Assembly (NCBI RefSeq): GCF_900290115.1
Contig: NZ_LT985750.1
Span: 388,750-452,749 of the forward strand
DNA: 64,000 nt
Source of the DNA: Alistipes sp. Marseille-P5061
GTDB lineage: Bacteria > Bacteroidota > Bacteroidia > Bacteroidales > Rikenellaceae
Reading direction: 5' to 3'
Below are positions 37,763 to 46,685 of this stretch, in pieces; position 1 is the first letter of the stretch; each line of letters starts with the position of its first letter. Position numbers and translations under genes: made by a program. The notes below the pieces were generated by a model, which was not told where the DNA came from, made no database searches, and was given only the letters and a program-made list of their open reading frames with translations.

Positions 37763-39634
37763 ATGAGAGCATTCTTAGCGAAAATATTCTTGACGGCACT
37801 CACCGTGCTGGCGGTCTTCTCGGCGTACGGCGCCGAGAAGGTCACTTTTGAGACCCATGCTCCCTTGACGGTAGCCGTGGGCGAGGCCTTCCGCGTGGAG
37901 TTCTCGCTCAACGCCAAGCCCGACGAAAGCACCTTCTCGGCCCCCTCGTTCGAAGGGTTCGACGTGCTGGCGGGCCCGGCCGTCTCGAAGGGGCAGCGGA
38001 TTTCAATCGTCAACGGCTCGATGGACAAGACCGTCGAATACAAAATCACCTACGTGCTGCTGCCGCAGGCCGAGGGCAACGTCACCATCGGCAGCGCCTC
38101 GATTGCCGTCGACGGGACGACCTATTCGACCGACCCCGTGCCGGTGGAGATTGTCCGCGAAGCGGGCTCCGGCTCCTCCGCGCAGCATGGCGGCAGCGGC
38201 GGCCAGTCGGCCGCCCCGGACAGCGGTCAGACAGCCGCTCAGGGGCAGCTGGCCAAGGACGACGTGCTGCTGCGTGCCGAGGTGTCGCGCACGTCGGTCT
38301 ACAAGGGTGAGCCGCTGCGCGTGAGCTTCAAGCTCTACACGCGGGTGCCCATCGTCGGTTCTCAGGGCGAAAGCTGGCCCTCGTTCAACGGATTCTGGGC
38401 CCAGGAGCTCGACGTCAACTCCGTGCCGCGTGCCGGCCGCGAGACGCTGGGCGGCAAGGTCTACAACGCCCAGGTGGTGCGCGAATACCTGCTCTACCCC
38501 CAGCAGGCGGGCAAGCTGGTCATCGAGCCGGCCGAGCTGACGCTGCTGGCACAGGTGGTCGTGCAGAACAGCCGCAACATGGACCCCTTCTTCGGAGGCG
38601 GCCCCGACATCTACAACGTGCCCCGCAAGGTGGCCACGCAGCGCGTGACGGTCAACGTCAAGGAGCTGCCGGCCGGTGCGCCCGAGAGCTTCAGCGGCGC
38701 GGTGGGCAACTATACGATGGAGGCGACGCTGCCCGAGACGCATCTGGCCGCCAACTCGGCCGCGACCTATACGGTGAAGATTTCGGGTACGGGCAACCTG
38801 ACCTTCGTGCAGGCGCCCAAGCTCACGCTGCCCGGCTCGTTCGAGCAGTACAACGTCAAGACGACCGAATCGCTCAAGAGCTCCGTGGCCGGAACGTCGG
38901 GATACCGCCAGTTCGAGTACCCCTTCATCGCGCGTGCCGAAGGGACCTACGACATTGAACCGGTCGAGTTCTCCTACTTCAGCCCCGAGCGGATGCAGTA
39001 CGTGACGCTCCGCTCCAAGGCGCTGACGCTCGACATCACCCCCGATGCCAAGGGGGGCGGCGACGCGGCGCTGGTCATGCAGGGACGCGGCATGTCGAAG
39101 GAGGAGGTCAAGCTGCTGGGGCAGGACATCCGCTTCATCAAGCTGGGCGGAGCCGGCTTGCGGCCCATGCGGTCGCCCTTCCTCTTCAGCGCGGCCTACT
39201 GGGTGCTGCTGGGGGGCATTCTGCTCCTCTTCGCCATGGCCTACGTGGCGCTGCGCAAGCGGATTCGCGACTCGCAGAACGTGGCCCTGCTGCGCGGACG
39301 GCGCGCCAACAAGGTCGCCGTGCAGCGCTTCCGTGCCGCCAAGCACTACATGACCGAGCAGAACCGCCACGCCTTCTACGAGGAGATGTTGCGGGCGCTG
39401 TGGGGATACATGGGTGACAAGTTCAACATCCCCGTGGCCAGCCTCACGAAGGAGAACGTCCGCGAGGAGCTCCACAAGCGGGGCGTGCCGGCCGAGGACT
39501 CGCAGCGCTTCACGGCCATCATCACGCGCTGCGACGAGGCGCAGTATTCGCCCGTCGAGTCGTCGCGCATGAGCGACGTCTATGCCGAGGGTGTGGACCT
39601 GATTTCGCACATTGAGTCAATCATCAAACGGTAG
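37763..39634 (+). CDS. batD: Aerotolerance protein BatD
   Basis: A 623-residue protein with signal peptide ending FSAYGA. BatD features include the Ig-like opening VTFETHAPLTVAVGEAFRVEF, a second beta domain with LPGSFEQYNVKTTESL, a transmembrane segment near residues 475-495 (YWVLLGGILLLFAMAYVAL) and a cytoplasmic helical tail. A Ser/Gly/Gln-rich insertion lies near residue 130. It is named for the aerotolerance operon of Bacteroides. Next comes batE, in the same orientation. ATG 37763 was chosen by the signal peptide. BatA, BatB, BatC and the MoxR ATPase are not upstream, where fumarase stands instead. Confidence 0.88.
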   Translation: MRAFLAKIFLTALTVLAVFSAYGAEKVTFETHAPLTVAVGEAFRVEFSLNAKPDESTFSAPSFEGFDVLAGPAVSKGQRISIVNGSMDKTVEYKITYVLLPQAEGNVTIGSASIAVDGTTYSTDPVPVEIVREAGSGSSAQHGGSGGQSAAPDSGQTAAQGQLAKDDVLLRAEVSRTSVYKGEPLRVSFKLYTRVPIVGSQGESWPSFNGFWAQELDVNSVPRAGRETLGGKVYNAQVVREYLLYPQQAGKLVIEPAELTLLAQVVVQNSRNMDPFFGGGPDIYNVPRKVATQRVTVNVKELPAGAPESFSGAVGNYTMEATLPETHLAANSAATYTVKISGTGNLTFVQAPKLTLPGSFEQYNVKTTESLKSSVAGTSGYRQFEYPFIARAEGTYDIEPVEFSYFSPERMQYVTLRSKALTLDITPDAKGGGDAALVMQGRGMSKEEVKLLGQDIRFIKLGGAGLRPMRSPFLFSAAYWVLLGGILLLFAMAYVALRKRIRDSQNVALLRGRRANKVAVQRFRAAKHYMTEQNRHAFYEEMLRALWGYMGDKFNIPVASLTKENVREELHKRGVPAEDSQRFTAIITRCDEAQYSPVESSRMSDVYAEGVDLISHIESIIKR

Positions 39635-39677
39635 CGGCGTGCGGGAAACCAAGTGTATGACTGAACAACGGAGAGCG

Positions 39678-40568
39678 ATGAAAGCGATGAAACGATATGC
39701 AATCTGCGCGGTGGCGCTGCTCGGCATGGCGGTGACGCTCCGGGCTGCGGAGCCTGCCGACTCGCTTGCGGGCGTGCCGGATACGGTGCAGACGGCCGCC
39801 GCCGAGGGGGCCGAGGGCGATGCGGTGACAACGGCCGCAGCGGCGCAGACGGCGGACAACGAGACGGCGCTGACCGAGGCGCAGTTGTGGGACAAGGCCA
39901 ACACGGCCTACATCAACTCGGACTTCCATACGGCCATCGACGTCTACAACCAGATTCTGGCCCGCGGACTCGGCTCGGCGAAGCTCTACTACAACCTGGG
40001 CAACGCCTGCTTCAAGGACGAGCGGCTGGGTGAGGCGATTCTCAACTACAACCGCGCGCTGCGCCTGGCGCCGGGCAACGACGACATCCGCTACAACCTG
40101 GGGGTTGCCGAGGCGATGACCAAGGACAACATCGAGGCGATTCCGGAGTTTTTCCTCGCCTCGTGGCTGCGCGCCGTGCGCCACGTGATGGGGTGCACCT
40201 CGTGGAGCATCCTCTCGCTTGTGGCGCTGCTGGCGGCGCTGGGGCTCTTCCTGCTCTACCTGCTGGCACAGCGGCTGCCGCTGCGCAAGGCGGGCTTCTA
40301 CGGAACGCTCGTGGCCTTCCTGCTCTTCGTCGTAACAACGTGGTTTGCAGCGGGCGAGCGGCATGAAATCCTTGACGACACGCAGGCCGTGGTGATGACC
40401 GCGTCGACGGCCGTCAAGAGTTCGCCCGACAAGTCGTCGACCGACCTCTTCGTGCTCCACGAAGGGACCAAGGTGACCGTCACCGACCGTCTGGATGATT
40501 GGTGCGAGGTGGTCATTGCCGACGGCAAGAAGGGGTGGCTCGAGCGCTCGAAAATCGAGGTCATCTGA
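39678..40568 (+). CDS. batE: TPR/SH3-domain protein BatE
   Basis: A 296-residue protein. It has a signal peptide (MKAMKRYAICAVALLGMA) and an Ala-rich stretch. TPR repeats follow at about residues 75-145 (ANTAYINSDFHTAIDVYNQIL and LYYNLGNACFKDERLGEAIL). Two transmembrane helices come next, and a C-terminal bacterial SH3 domain (TKVTVTDRLDDWCEVV...GWLERSKIEVI). TPR plus SH3 after batD is the BatE arrangement. The ATG at 39678 follows GGAGAG; upstream ATG 39657 is possible. Confidence 0.83.
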   Translation: MKAMKRYAICAVALLGMAVTLRAAEPADSLAGVPDTVQTAAAEGAEGDAVTTAAAAQTADNETALTEAQLWDKANTAYINSDFHTAIDVYNQILARGLGSAKLYYNLGNACFKDERLGEAILNYNRALRLAPGNDDIRYNLGVAEAMTKDNIEAIPEFFLASWLRAVRHVMGCTSWSILSLVALLAALGLFLLYLLAQRLPLRKAGFYGTLVAFLLFVVTTWFAAGERHEILDDTQAVVMTASTAVKSSPDKSSTDLFVLHEGTKVTVTDRLDDWCEVVIADGKKGWLERSKIEVI

Positions 40569-40630
40569 CCCTGCGGCAGCGCCGGGGGGGGAGATACAGG
40601 CTCCGGGGCGGAATGGAGGACCCGGGAGGA

Positions 40631-40760
40631 GTTGGGCGGAAGGCTCGGATTCGGAAGGAGTGGGGCCGGAAGGCTCGGATTCGGAAGGAGATGGGCCGGA
40701 AGGTTCGGACCCGGAAGAATTGGAATTGGAAGGATTGGTCCCGGAAGGATTGGACCCGGG
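40631..40760. repeat. Tandem 30-bp repeat, about 4.3 copies, upstream of recR
   Basis: Units start at 40631, 40661, 40691 and 40721, with a partial one at 40751. The first two are almost identical and share GGCCGGAAGGCTCGGATTCG or a close variant; the third and fourth diverge progressively. It ends 37 bases before the recR start, so it lies in the region where a promoter or leader should be. Confidence 0.92.
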
Positions 40761-40796
40761 CCGCAGATGTAGAACTGTTTAGAACGAGATAAGACA

Positions 40797-41393
40797 TTGT
40801 CACGACTTCTTCAGGATGTCGTCGGCGAGCTGACGAAGCTGCCCGGAGTGGGGCGCCGCACGGCGTTGCGGCTGGCCATCCACCTGTTGCGCATGGAGCC
40901 CGAATCGGTCCACGACATGACCCGCAGCATCAACCGCTTCCGCGACGACGTGAAGTATTGCGCGCAGTGCAACAACCTCTCCGACGAGGAGATTTGTCCC
41001 ATCTGCGCGGACCCCGAACGCGACCACTCGACCATCTGCGTCGTGGAACAGGTTGCCGACGTGCTCTCGATTGAGAACACGCACCAGTACCGGGGGCTCT
41101 ACCATGTGCTGGGCGGCGTGATTTCGCCCATGCAGGGCATCGCCCCCTCGGACCTGAAAATCGACCTGCTTGTCGACCGCATCGCACGGGGCGGCGTGAC
41201 GGAGGTGATTCTGGCCATCTCGACCTCGGTCGAGGGCGAGACGACGCTCTTCTACCTGATGAACCGCCTCAGGCAGTTCGAGGGGCTGAAGGTGACGGCC
41301 ATCGCCCGGGGTATCGGCTTCGGCGACGAGCTGGAGTACGTCGACGAGCTGACCATCGCTCATGCGCTGATGAACCGCCGCGAGGTGGAGTAG
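40797..41393 (+). CDS. recR: Recombination protein RecR
   Basis: A 198-residue protein. It has an N-terminal helix-hairpin-helix (ELTKLPGVGRRTALRLAIHLL), a four-cysteine zinc finger CAQCNNL...CPIC at about residues 55-72, and a TOPRIM domain (ICVVEQVADVLSIE through EVILAIST). It helps RecF and RecO load RecA at gaps. The only in-frame start that gives the family length is TTG at 40797; a stop codon lies at 40770 and no ATG intervenes. The gene is shortly preceded by a 30-bp repeat array. Confidence 0.93.
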   Translation: MSRLLQDVVGELTKLPGVGRRTALRLAIHLLRMEPESVHDMTRSINRFRDDVKYCAQCNNLSDEEICPICADPERDHSTICVVEQVADVLSIENTHQYRGLYHVLGGVISPMQGIAPSDLKIDLLVDRIARGGVTEVILAISTSVEGETTLFYLMNRLRQFEGLKVTAIARGIGFGDELEYVDELTIAHALMNRREVE

Positions 41394-41603
41394 GCGCCGG
41401 GCCGCAGGGGGGGAGACTCCCGGACCCCGCGGGGGAGCAGGCTTCGGACTGCCGAAAGGTCTGCCAGGGTCGCCGCGATACGAAAAGTTCTGCCGGGAAT
41501 GACCGGCGATGCGGAGGCCGGGACGTGAGGCCGGGATGATGGAAAAGAGAAACGAAAGACGTTTTACAAAAAATAGGTGTTCAACTTTTAAAACAGAACG
41601 ATT

Positions 41604-42602
41604 ATGGAATTTCTGACGAACGAGAAACTGACCATCGTCGGCGCAGCCGGCATGATTGGTTCGAACATGGCACAGACGGCTCTGATGATGCGCCTTACGC
41701 CGAACATTTGCCTCTATGACCCCTTCGGTCCCGCACTGGAAGGTGTTGCCGAGGAGCTCTACCACTGCGCCTTCGAGGGTGTAAACATCACCTGGACGAC
41801 CGATGTGAAGGAGGCTCTTACGGGCGCTGCCTATGTCGTATCGTCGGGCGGCGCTGCCCGCAAGGCCGGCATGACGCGTGAGGACCTGCTCAAGGGCAAC
41901 GCTCAGATTGCCGAGGATTTCGGTAAGAACCTCAAGGCCTACTGCCCCGATGTAAAGCACGTGGTCGTTATCTTCAACCCGGCCGACATCACGGGTCTCA
42001 TTACCCTGATTTACTCGGGTCTGAAGCCCTCGCAGGTGACCACCCTCGCCGCTCTTGACTCGACGCGTCTGCGTTCGGAGCTGGCCAAGTACTTCAAGAT
42101 TTCGCCCGACGAGGTGAAGAACTGCCGTACGTACGGCGGCCACGGCGAGCAGATGGCCGTATTCGCATCGACGACGATGGTTGCCGGCAAGCCCCTGTCG
42201 GAGCTCATCGGCACGAAGATGCCCGTTGAGGACTGGCACGCACTTCAGCAGCGCGTCATCCAGGGCGGCAAGCACATCATCGACCTGCGTGGCCGCTCGT
42301 CGTTCCAGAGCCCGGCATACGTCTCGATTTGCATGATTGCAGCAGCCATGGGCGGCAAACCGTTCGACTATCCTGCCGGTGTTTATGTACACAACGGCGA
42401 GTTCGACCACATCATGATGGCCATGGAGTGCGAGATTACGAAGAACGGCGCCCACTACAAGGATGTAAAGGGAACTCCCGAGGAGCATGCAGCCCTGAAG
42501 GAGAGCTACAAGCACCTCTGCACGCTGCGTGACGAGGTGATTGAGATGGGTGTGCTGCCCGCTATGGACAAGTGGGGCGAGCTGAACCCGAACCTCAAGT
42601 AA
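41604..42602 (+). CDS. mdh: Malate dehydrogenase
   Basis: A 332-residue NAD-dependent enzyme. The dinucleotide loop VGAAGMIGSNMAQTAL is near residues 12-27; GGAARKAGMTREDLL holds the substrate arginine region; the catalytic histidine is in YGGHGEQMAV. It reduces oxaloacetate to malate in the fermentative succinate route. Less GC-extreme codons than neighbours suggest high expression. The 210 bases upstream are gene-free; no clear TAnnTTTG box was found. Confidence 0.94.
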   Translation: MEFLTNEKLTIVGAAGMIGSNMAQTALMMRLTPNICLYDPFGPALEGVAEELYHCAFEGVNITWTTDVKEALTGAAYVVSSGGAARKAGMTREDLLKGNAQIAEDFGKNLKAYCPDVKHVVVIFNPADITGLITLIYSGLKPSQVTTLAALDSTRLRSELAKYFKISPDEVKNCRTYGGHGEQMAVFASTTMVAGKPLSELIGTKMPVEDWHALQQRVIQGGKHIIDLRGRSSFQSPAYVSICMIAAAMGGKPFDYPAGVYVHNGEFDHIMMAMECEITKNGAHYKDVKGTPEEHAALKESYKHLCTLRDEVIEMGVLPAMDKWGELNPNLK

Positions 42603-42625
42603 TCGGAGTCACCTCCGGACAAAAA

Positions 42626-42660
42626 GAAGCCGGCTTCCCGTCAGGGGGGCCGGCTTTGTT
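42626..42660 (+). terminator. Intrinsic terminator of mdh
   Basis: AAGCCGGC pairs with GCCGGCTT around a 13-base loop, followed by TTGTTGT. Confidence 0.75.
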
Positions 42661-42924
42661 GTGGAGCGGGGTGAACTGTCGGAACGCGGACCGGAGCGGA
42701 CCAGAACGGACCGGGTCGGAACGAAGCGTTGGCGGAACCGGGGTGGGCCGGAGCGGACCGAGGCGTGGCCGGAGCCTCCGGGTCTCCGGGCCTCCGGGCC
42801 TTCGGACCTCCGAGTCTTCGGACCGCGGAACCTCTGACCCGCGACCCGCGACCCGCGACCCGCGGAACCTCTGAACCTCTGAACCGCGGAGCCGCGGGGA
42901 GGGCAGTGCCTCGGAGGTCGGGCG
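42661..42924. repeat. Intergenic DNA with 7-bp tandem repeats
   Basis: GACCCGC is repeated four times without interruption (42836-42863), flanked by copies of GGAACCTCT and GAACCTCT. Further left, CGGACC(G/A)GA-type motifs recur. No gene. Confidence 0.8.
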
Positions 42925-43371
42925 CTATTCCGATTTGGCCGGTTTGGCCTGGAAGACCGCCTTCAGGTCACCGTTGGAGAGCAGCAGCAGCATCGGACCG
43001 TCCATCTCGTAGTGGGTGGTCGACTCGATGGCCTCGGCAAAGGCCGCTTCATCGGCTCCGTCGGGGCAGGCCATGCGTGTCGAGGCGAGCGGCGAGATGC
43101 TCAGCGCGCGGCGTTCGCTCAGCGTGTAGCTTCCCGTCAGCTGGTTGCAGGCGCCGACGCCGGCCACGCGCCGCTCCTCCTCCAGAAAACGGAGCGTGTA
43201 GCGCCCCTCTTCGGGCTGGAAGTGGCGTCCGCCCAGCTGGATAAGCTGCCATTCGGTCCCCACGAGCGGCCGCTGCGTGCGGCGCTGGTAGGAGCGGCAG
43301 GGGCAGCAGCCCGCCGCCGTGAAGAGCACGAGCAGTGCGGCCAGACCGCTCTTGAAGAGAAGATGTTTCAT
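42925..43371 (-). CDS. META/HslJ-domain lipoprotein
   Basis: A 148-residue lipoprotein with signal peptide ending FTAAGC. The mature domain has the META pattern: LVGTEWQLIQLGGR, YTLRFLEEERRVAGVGACNQLTG and LSISPLASTRMACPDG. META/HslJ proteins are small beta-sandwich lipoproteins linked to heat or antibiotic stress in other bacteria; the biochemical role is not known. I start it at ATG 43371 because the signal peptide begins there, 26 bases downstream of the predicted transcript start. It is divergent from ridA. Confidence 0.87.
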   Translation of the reverse strand: MKHLLFKSGLAALLVLFTAAGCCPCRSYQRRTQRPLVGTEWQLIQLGGRHFQPEEGRYTLRFLEEERRVAGVGACNQLTGSYTLSERRALSISPLASTRMACPDGADEAAFAEAIESTTHYEMDGPMLLLLSNGDLKAVFQAKPAKSE

Positions 43372-43401
43372 GACGTATGTCTTTTTTGGTCGTTCGACGC
43401 C

Positions 43402-43433
43402 CAAAGATACGGATTGTTCCGCGGACGGACAAC
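43402..43433 (-). promoter_or_regulatory. Promoter of the META-domain gene
   Basis: On the minus strand GTTG (43430-43433), 20 bases, TATCTTTG (43402-43409). It mirrors the ridA promoter 60 bases away. Confidence 0.85.
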
Positions 43434-43470
43434 TTCGGGGACGCTTTTCCTCCGATTCGACCCGGCGGAG

Positions 43471-43502
43471 GTTGTAAATGAGCGGACGATTCCGTATCTT
43501 TG
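43471..43502 (+). promoter_or_regulatory. Promoter of ridA
   Basis: GTTG (43471-43474), 20 bases, TATCTTTG (43495-43502). The predicted start is near 43507, giving an 18-base leader. Confidence 0.85.
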
Positions 43503-43524
43503 TCCGAAACAACCACCCTCCACT

Positions 43525-43899
43525 ATGAAAAAGATTATCGCATCGCCCCTGGCTCCCAAGGCCGTGGGTCCCTATTCGCAGGCCGTCGAGGCGGCAGGCA
43601 CCATCTACGTTTCGGGGCAGCTGCCCATCGACGCCTCGACGGGCCGTATGCCCGAAGGCATCGAGGCGCAGACGCGCCAGTCGCTGACCAACCTGCGCCA
43701 CATCCTCGAGGAGGCGGGCAGCTCGCTCGAGGCGGTGGTCAAGACGACCGTGCTGCTGCAGGACATGGGCGACTTTGCCGCCATGAACGCCGTCTATGCC
43801 GAGTTCTTCACGCAGCAGATGCCGGCGCGCATGTGCTATGAGGTGGCCCGGCTGCCGATGGGCGCCAGCGTCGAGATTGACGCCGTGGCGGTTCGCTGA
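43525..43899 (+). CDS. ridA: RidA-family enamine/imine deaminase
   Basis: A 124-residue protein starting MKKIIASPLAPKAVGPYSQA, with the family GTIYVSGQLPID and the C-terminal ARMCYEVARLPMGASVEIDA. The arginine in the ARMC motif corresponds to the conserved active-site residue. RidA trimers hydrolyse reactive 2-aminoacrylate made by PLP enzymes, protecting them from damage. It has its own promoter, divergent from the META lipoprotein, and a strong terminator. Confidence 0.95.
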   Translation: MKKIIASPLAPKAVGPYSQAVEAAGTIYVSGQLPIDASTGRMPEGIEAQTRQSLTNLRHILEEAGSSLEAVVKTTVLLQDMGDFAAMNAVYAEFFTQQMPARMCYEVARLPMGASVEIDAVAVR

Positions 43900-43921
43900 T
43901 TCGGCGGGCTGCAGGCTCGAA

Positions 43922-43952
43922 CGCGCTCCGGTGAGGCCGGGCGCGTTTTTTT
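43922..43952 (+). terminator. Intrinsic terminator of ridA
   Basis: CGCGC(T)CCGG pairs with CCGGGCGCG, followed by seven T. Confidence 0.88.
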
Positions 43953-44088
43953 GCGGTGCTGTAGATAACTTTTCATAAAATTGATTTCTTTTAATTGTTT
44001 TTTACCGAAAAAAACGGCAAATTTGTAAAACCGTATTTTGAGACGAAGTGTTCCAACTGACTGATAAACCGAGAAAAAGATAAATCAT

Positions 44089-46641
44089 ATGTCAAAAACC
44101 GAAACAACCGCACCTTTGAAGAAAGTTGCCTACAACGATGCGGTTGCCGAATCGAAAAAATACTTCGACGGGGACGAACTGGCCGCCACGGTGTGGGTGA
44201 GCAAGTATGCGTTGAAGGATTCGTTCGGCAATATCTACGAATCTTCCCCCCGCCAGATGCACGAGCGCATCGCCGCCGAAATCGAGCGCATCGAGCGGAA
44301 GTATCCCAACCCCATGTCGAAGGAGGAGGTTTTCGAACTGCTCGACCACTTCCGCTACGTGATTCCCCAGGGCGGCCCGATGACCGGCATCGGCAACAAC
44401 CTGCAGGTGGCCTCGCTCTCGAACTGCTTCGTCATCGGCCACAAGCATCCGGCCGACAGCTACGGCGGCATCTTCCGCATCGACGAGGAGCAGGTGCAGC
44501 TCATGAAGCGTCGCGGCGGCGTGGGTCACGACCTCTCGCACATCCGTCCCACGGGCAGCCCGGTGCTCAACTCGGCGCTCACCTCGACGGGTATCGTCCC
44601 CTTCATGGAGCGCTACTCCAACTCGACGCGCGAGGTGGCGCAGGACGGCCGCCGTGGTGCGCTGATGCTGACGCTCTCCATCAAGCACCCCGACGCCGAG
44701 CGCTTCATCGACGCCAAGGTCGACACGGGCAAGGTGACGGGCGCCAACGTCTCCATCAAAATCGACGACGAGTTCATGCGTGCCGCCATCGAGGGCAAGC
44801 CCTACCACCAGCAGTTCCCGATTAATTCGCCCGCGCCGCTCTACCAGCAGGATATCGACGCCCGCAAGCTGTGGGAGAAGATTATCCACAACGCCTGGAA
44901 GTCGGCCGAACCCGGCGTGCTCTTCTGGGATACGATTATCCGCGAGAGCGTCCCCGACTGCTATGCCGACGAGGGCTTCGTGACGGTCTCGACCAACCCC
45001 TGCGGCGAGATTCCCCTCTGCCCCTACGACTCGTGCCGTCTGCTGGCCATCAACCTCTTCAGCTATGTGGACAAACCCTTCACGAAGGAGGCCAGCTTCA
45101 ACTTCGAGCGCTTCAAATCGCATGTGAACAAGGCGATGCGCATGATGGACGACATCATCGACCTGGAGCTGGAGAAGGTCGAGCTCATCATCGCCAAAAT
45201 CGAGGCTGACCCCGAGGACGAGGATATCCGCAGCGTGGAGCTCAACCTCTGGAAGAAAATCCGCACGATGGCCACCAAGGGCCGCCGTACGGGTCTGGGC
45301 ATCACGGCCGAGGGCGACATGCTGGCCGCTCTGGGGCTGCGCTACGGCTCGGACGAGGCCATCGACTTCGCCGTCGAGGTGCAGAAGACCCTGGCGCTGG
45401 CTGCCTACCGCGCATCGGTGACGATGGCCGGCGAGCGCGGCGCCTTCCCCATCTACAGCACCGAGAAGGAGCGCAACAACCCGATGATTGCCCGCATCCG
45501 CGAGGCCGACCCGGAGCTCTACGCCGAGATGGCCGAGAAGGGACGCCGCAACATCGCCCTGCTGACCATCGCCCCGACGGGCACCACGTCGCTCATGTCG
45601 CAGACCACCTCGGGCATCGAGCCGGTCTTCCGCACGGTCTACAAGCGGCGCCGCAAGATTAACCCCTCGGACGTGGACACGCATGTGGACTACGTCGACG
45701 AGACGGGCGAAAAGTTCCAGGAGTACAACGTCTACCACCACAACTTCGTCAAGTGGCTTGAGGCTAATGGCTACGACACCTCGAAGCTGGCGACCATCTC
45801 CGATGCGGAGCTTGACCGCTGGGTGGCAGCCTCGCCCTACCACGGCGCCACGGCCAATGACATCGACTGGGTGGCCAAGGTCAAGATGCAGGGTGCAATC
45901 CAGAAGTGGGTCGACCACTCGATTTCGGTGACGGTCAACCTGCCCAACAACGTTTCGGAGGAGCTGGTGGCCCAGGTCTACCGGACGGCATGGGAGAGCG
46001 GCTGCAAGGGCGTGACGGTCTACCGTGACGGCTGCCGCGACGGCGTGCTGCTCGACAAGAACTCGCAGAAGAAGTCTCGCTGCGAGGAGCATCCCGGACA
46101 GGTGCTCAAGCGTCCCAAGTCGATTCCGGCCGACATTGTGCGTTTCAAGAACGGCTCGGAGGACTGGATTGCCTTCGTGGGTCTGCAGGACGGACGCCCC
46201 TACGAGATTTTCACCGGTAAAATCGAGGAGGACGCCATGTACATCCCCCGCAAAATCACCAAGGGCAACATCATCAAGGTGCGCGAGGCCGACGGCACGA
46301 AGCGCTACGACTTCCAGTATACGGACCGCTACGGCTATACGAACACCATCGGCGGCATCTCGCGTCTGTTCAACGAGGAGTTCTGGAACTATGCCAAGCT
46401 GATTTCGGGTGTGCTGCGCCACGGCATGCCCATTGAGAAGACCGTTTCGCTCATCGAGTCGCTCCATCTGGACAGCGAGTCCATCAACACCTGGAAGACG
46501 GGTGTCTGCCGGGCGCTCAAGCAGTATATCGTCGACGGCACGAAGACCAAGGGCAAGTGCCCGAGCTGCGGTCAGGAGAACATGGCCTACCAGAACGGTT
46601 GCATCACCTGCATGTCGTGCGGCTATTCGAAGTGCGGTTGA
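44089..46641 (+). CDS. nrdJ: Adenosylcobalamin-dependent ribonucleotide reductase (class II)
   Basis: An 850-residue enzyme. It has NLQVASLSNCFVIG (substrate-site cysteine), RRGGVGHDLSHIRPTG, the radical region STNPCGEIPLCPYDSC, and LTIAPTGTTSLMSQTTSGIEP. The C-terminus has a CPSCGQ...CITCMSCGYSKCG zinc/redox tail that regenerates the active-site disulfide. It reduces ribonucleotides to deoxyribonucleotides using a radical from adenosylcobalamin, so it works with or without oxygen. I saw no cobalamin riboswitch in the 180 bases upstream, which otherwise hold only the ridA terminator and an AT-rich stretch. Confidence 0.95.
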   Translation: MSKTETTAPLKKVAYNDAVAESKKYFDGDELAATVWVSKYALKDSFGNIYESSPRQMHERIAAEIERIERKYPNPMSKEEVFELLDHFRYVIPQGGPMTGIGNNLQVASLSNCFVIGHKHPADSYGGIFRIDEEQVQLMKRRGGVGHDLSHIRPTGSPVLNSALTSTGIVPFMERYSNSTREVAQDGRRGALMLTLSIKHPDAERFIDAKVDTGKVTGANVSIKIDDEFMRAAIEGKPYHQQFPINSPAPLYQQDIDARKLWEKIIHNAWKSAEPGVLFWDTIIRESVPDCYADEGFVTVSTNPCGEIPLCPYDSCRLLAINLFSYVDKPFTKEASFNFERFKSHVNKAMRMMDDIIDLELEKVELIIAKIEADPEDEDIRSVELNLWKKIRTMATKGRRTGLGITAEGDMLAALGLRYGSDEAIDFAVEVQKTLALAAYRASVTMAGERGAFPIYSTEKERNNPMIARIREADPELYAEMAEKGRRNIALLTIAPTGTTSLMSQTTSGIEPVFRTVYKRRRKINPSDVDTHVDYVDETGEKFQEYNVYHHNFVKWLEANGYDTSKLATISDAELDRWVAASPYHGATANDIDWVAKVKMQGAIQKWVDHSISVTVNLPNNVSEELVAQVYRTAWESGCKGVTVYRDGCRDGVLLDKNSQKKSRCEEHPGQVLKRPKSIPADIVRFKNGSEDWIAFVGLQDGRPYEIFTGKIEEDAMYIPRKITKGNIIKVREADGTKRYDFQYTDRYGYTNTIGGISRLFNEEFWNYAKLISGVLRHGMPIEKTVSLIESLHLDSESINTWKTGVCRALKQYIVDGTKTKGKCPSCGQENMAYQNGCITCMSCGYSKCG

Positions 46642-46685
46642 TGCCTCATAGCGGGAGGGGCAAATGGGCCTCTCCGGGCGGCAGA

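Noticed and set aside
40499..40792. A small frame encoding a 10-residue repeat (EGSDSEG-like in one frame) across the 30-bp array
   Set aside because: The repeat unit is a multiple of three, so any frame yields a repeating peptide. No start signal, no family, and it lies in the recR leader zone.
43953..44088. Cobalamin riboswitch upstream of nrdJ
   Set aside because: The space is only about 135 bases, AT-rich, and lacks the conserved B12-box core. None was seen upstream of the importer operon either, where a tRNA gene occupies the region.
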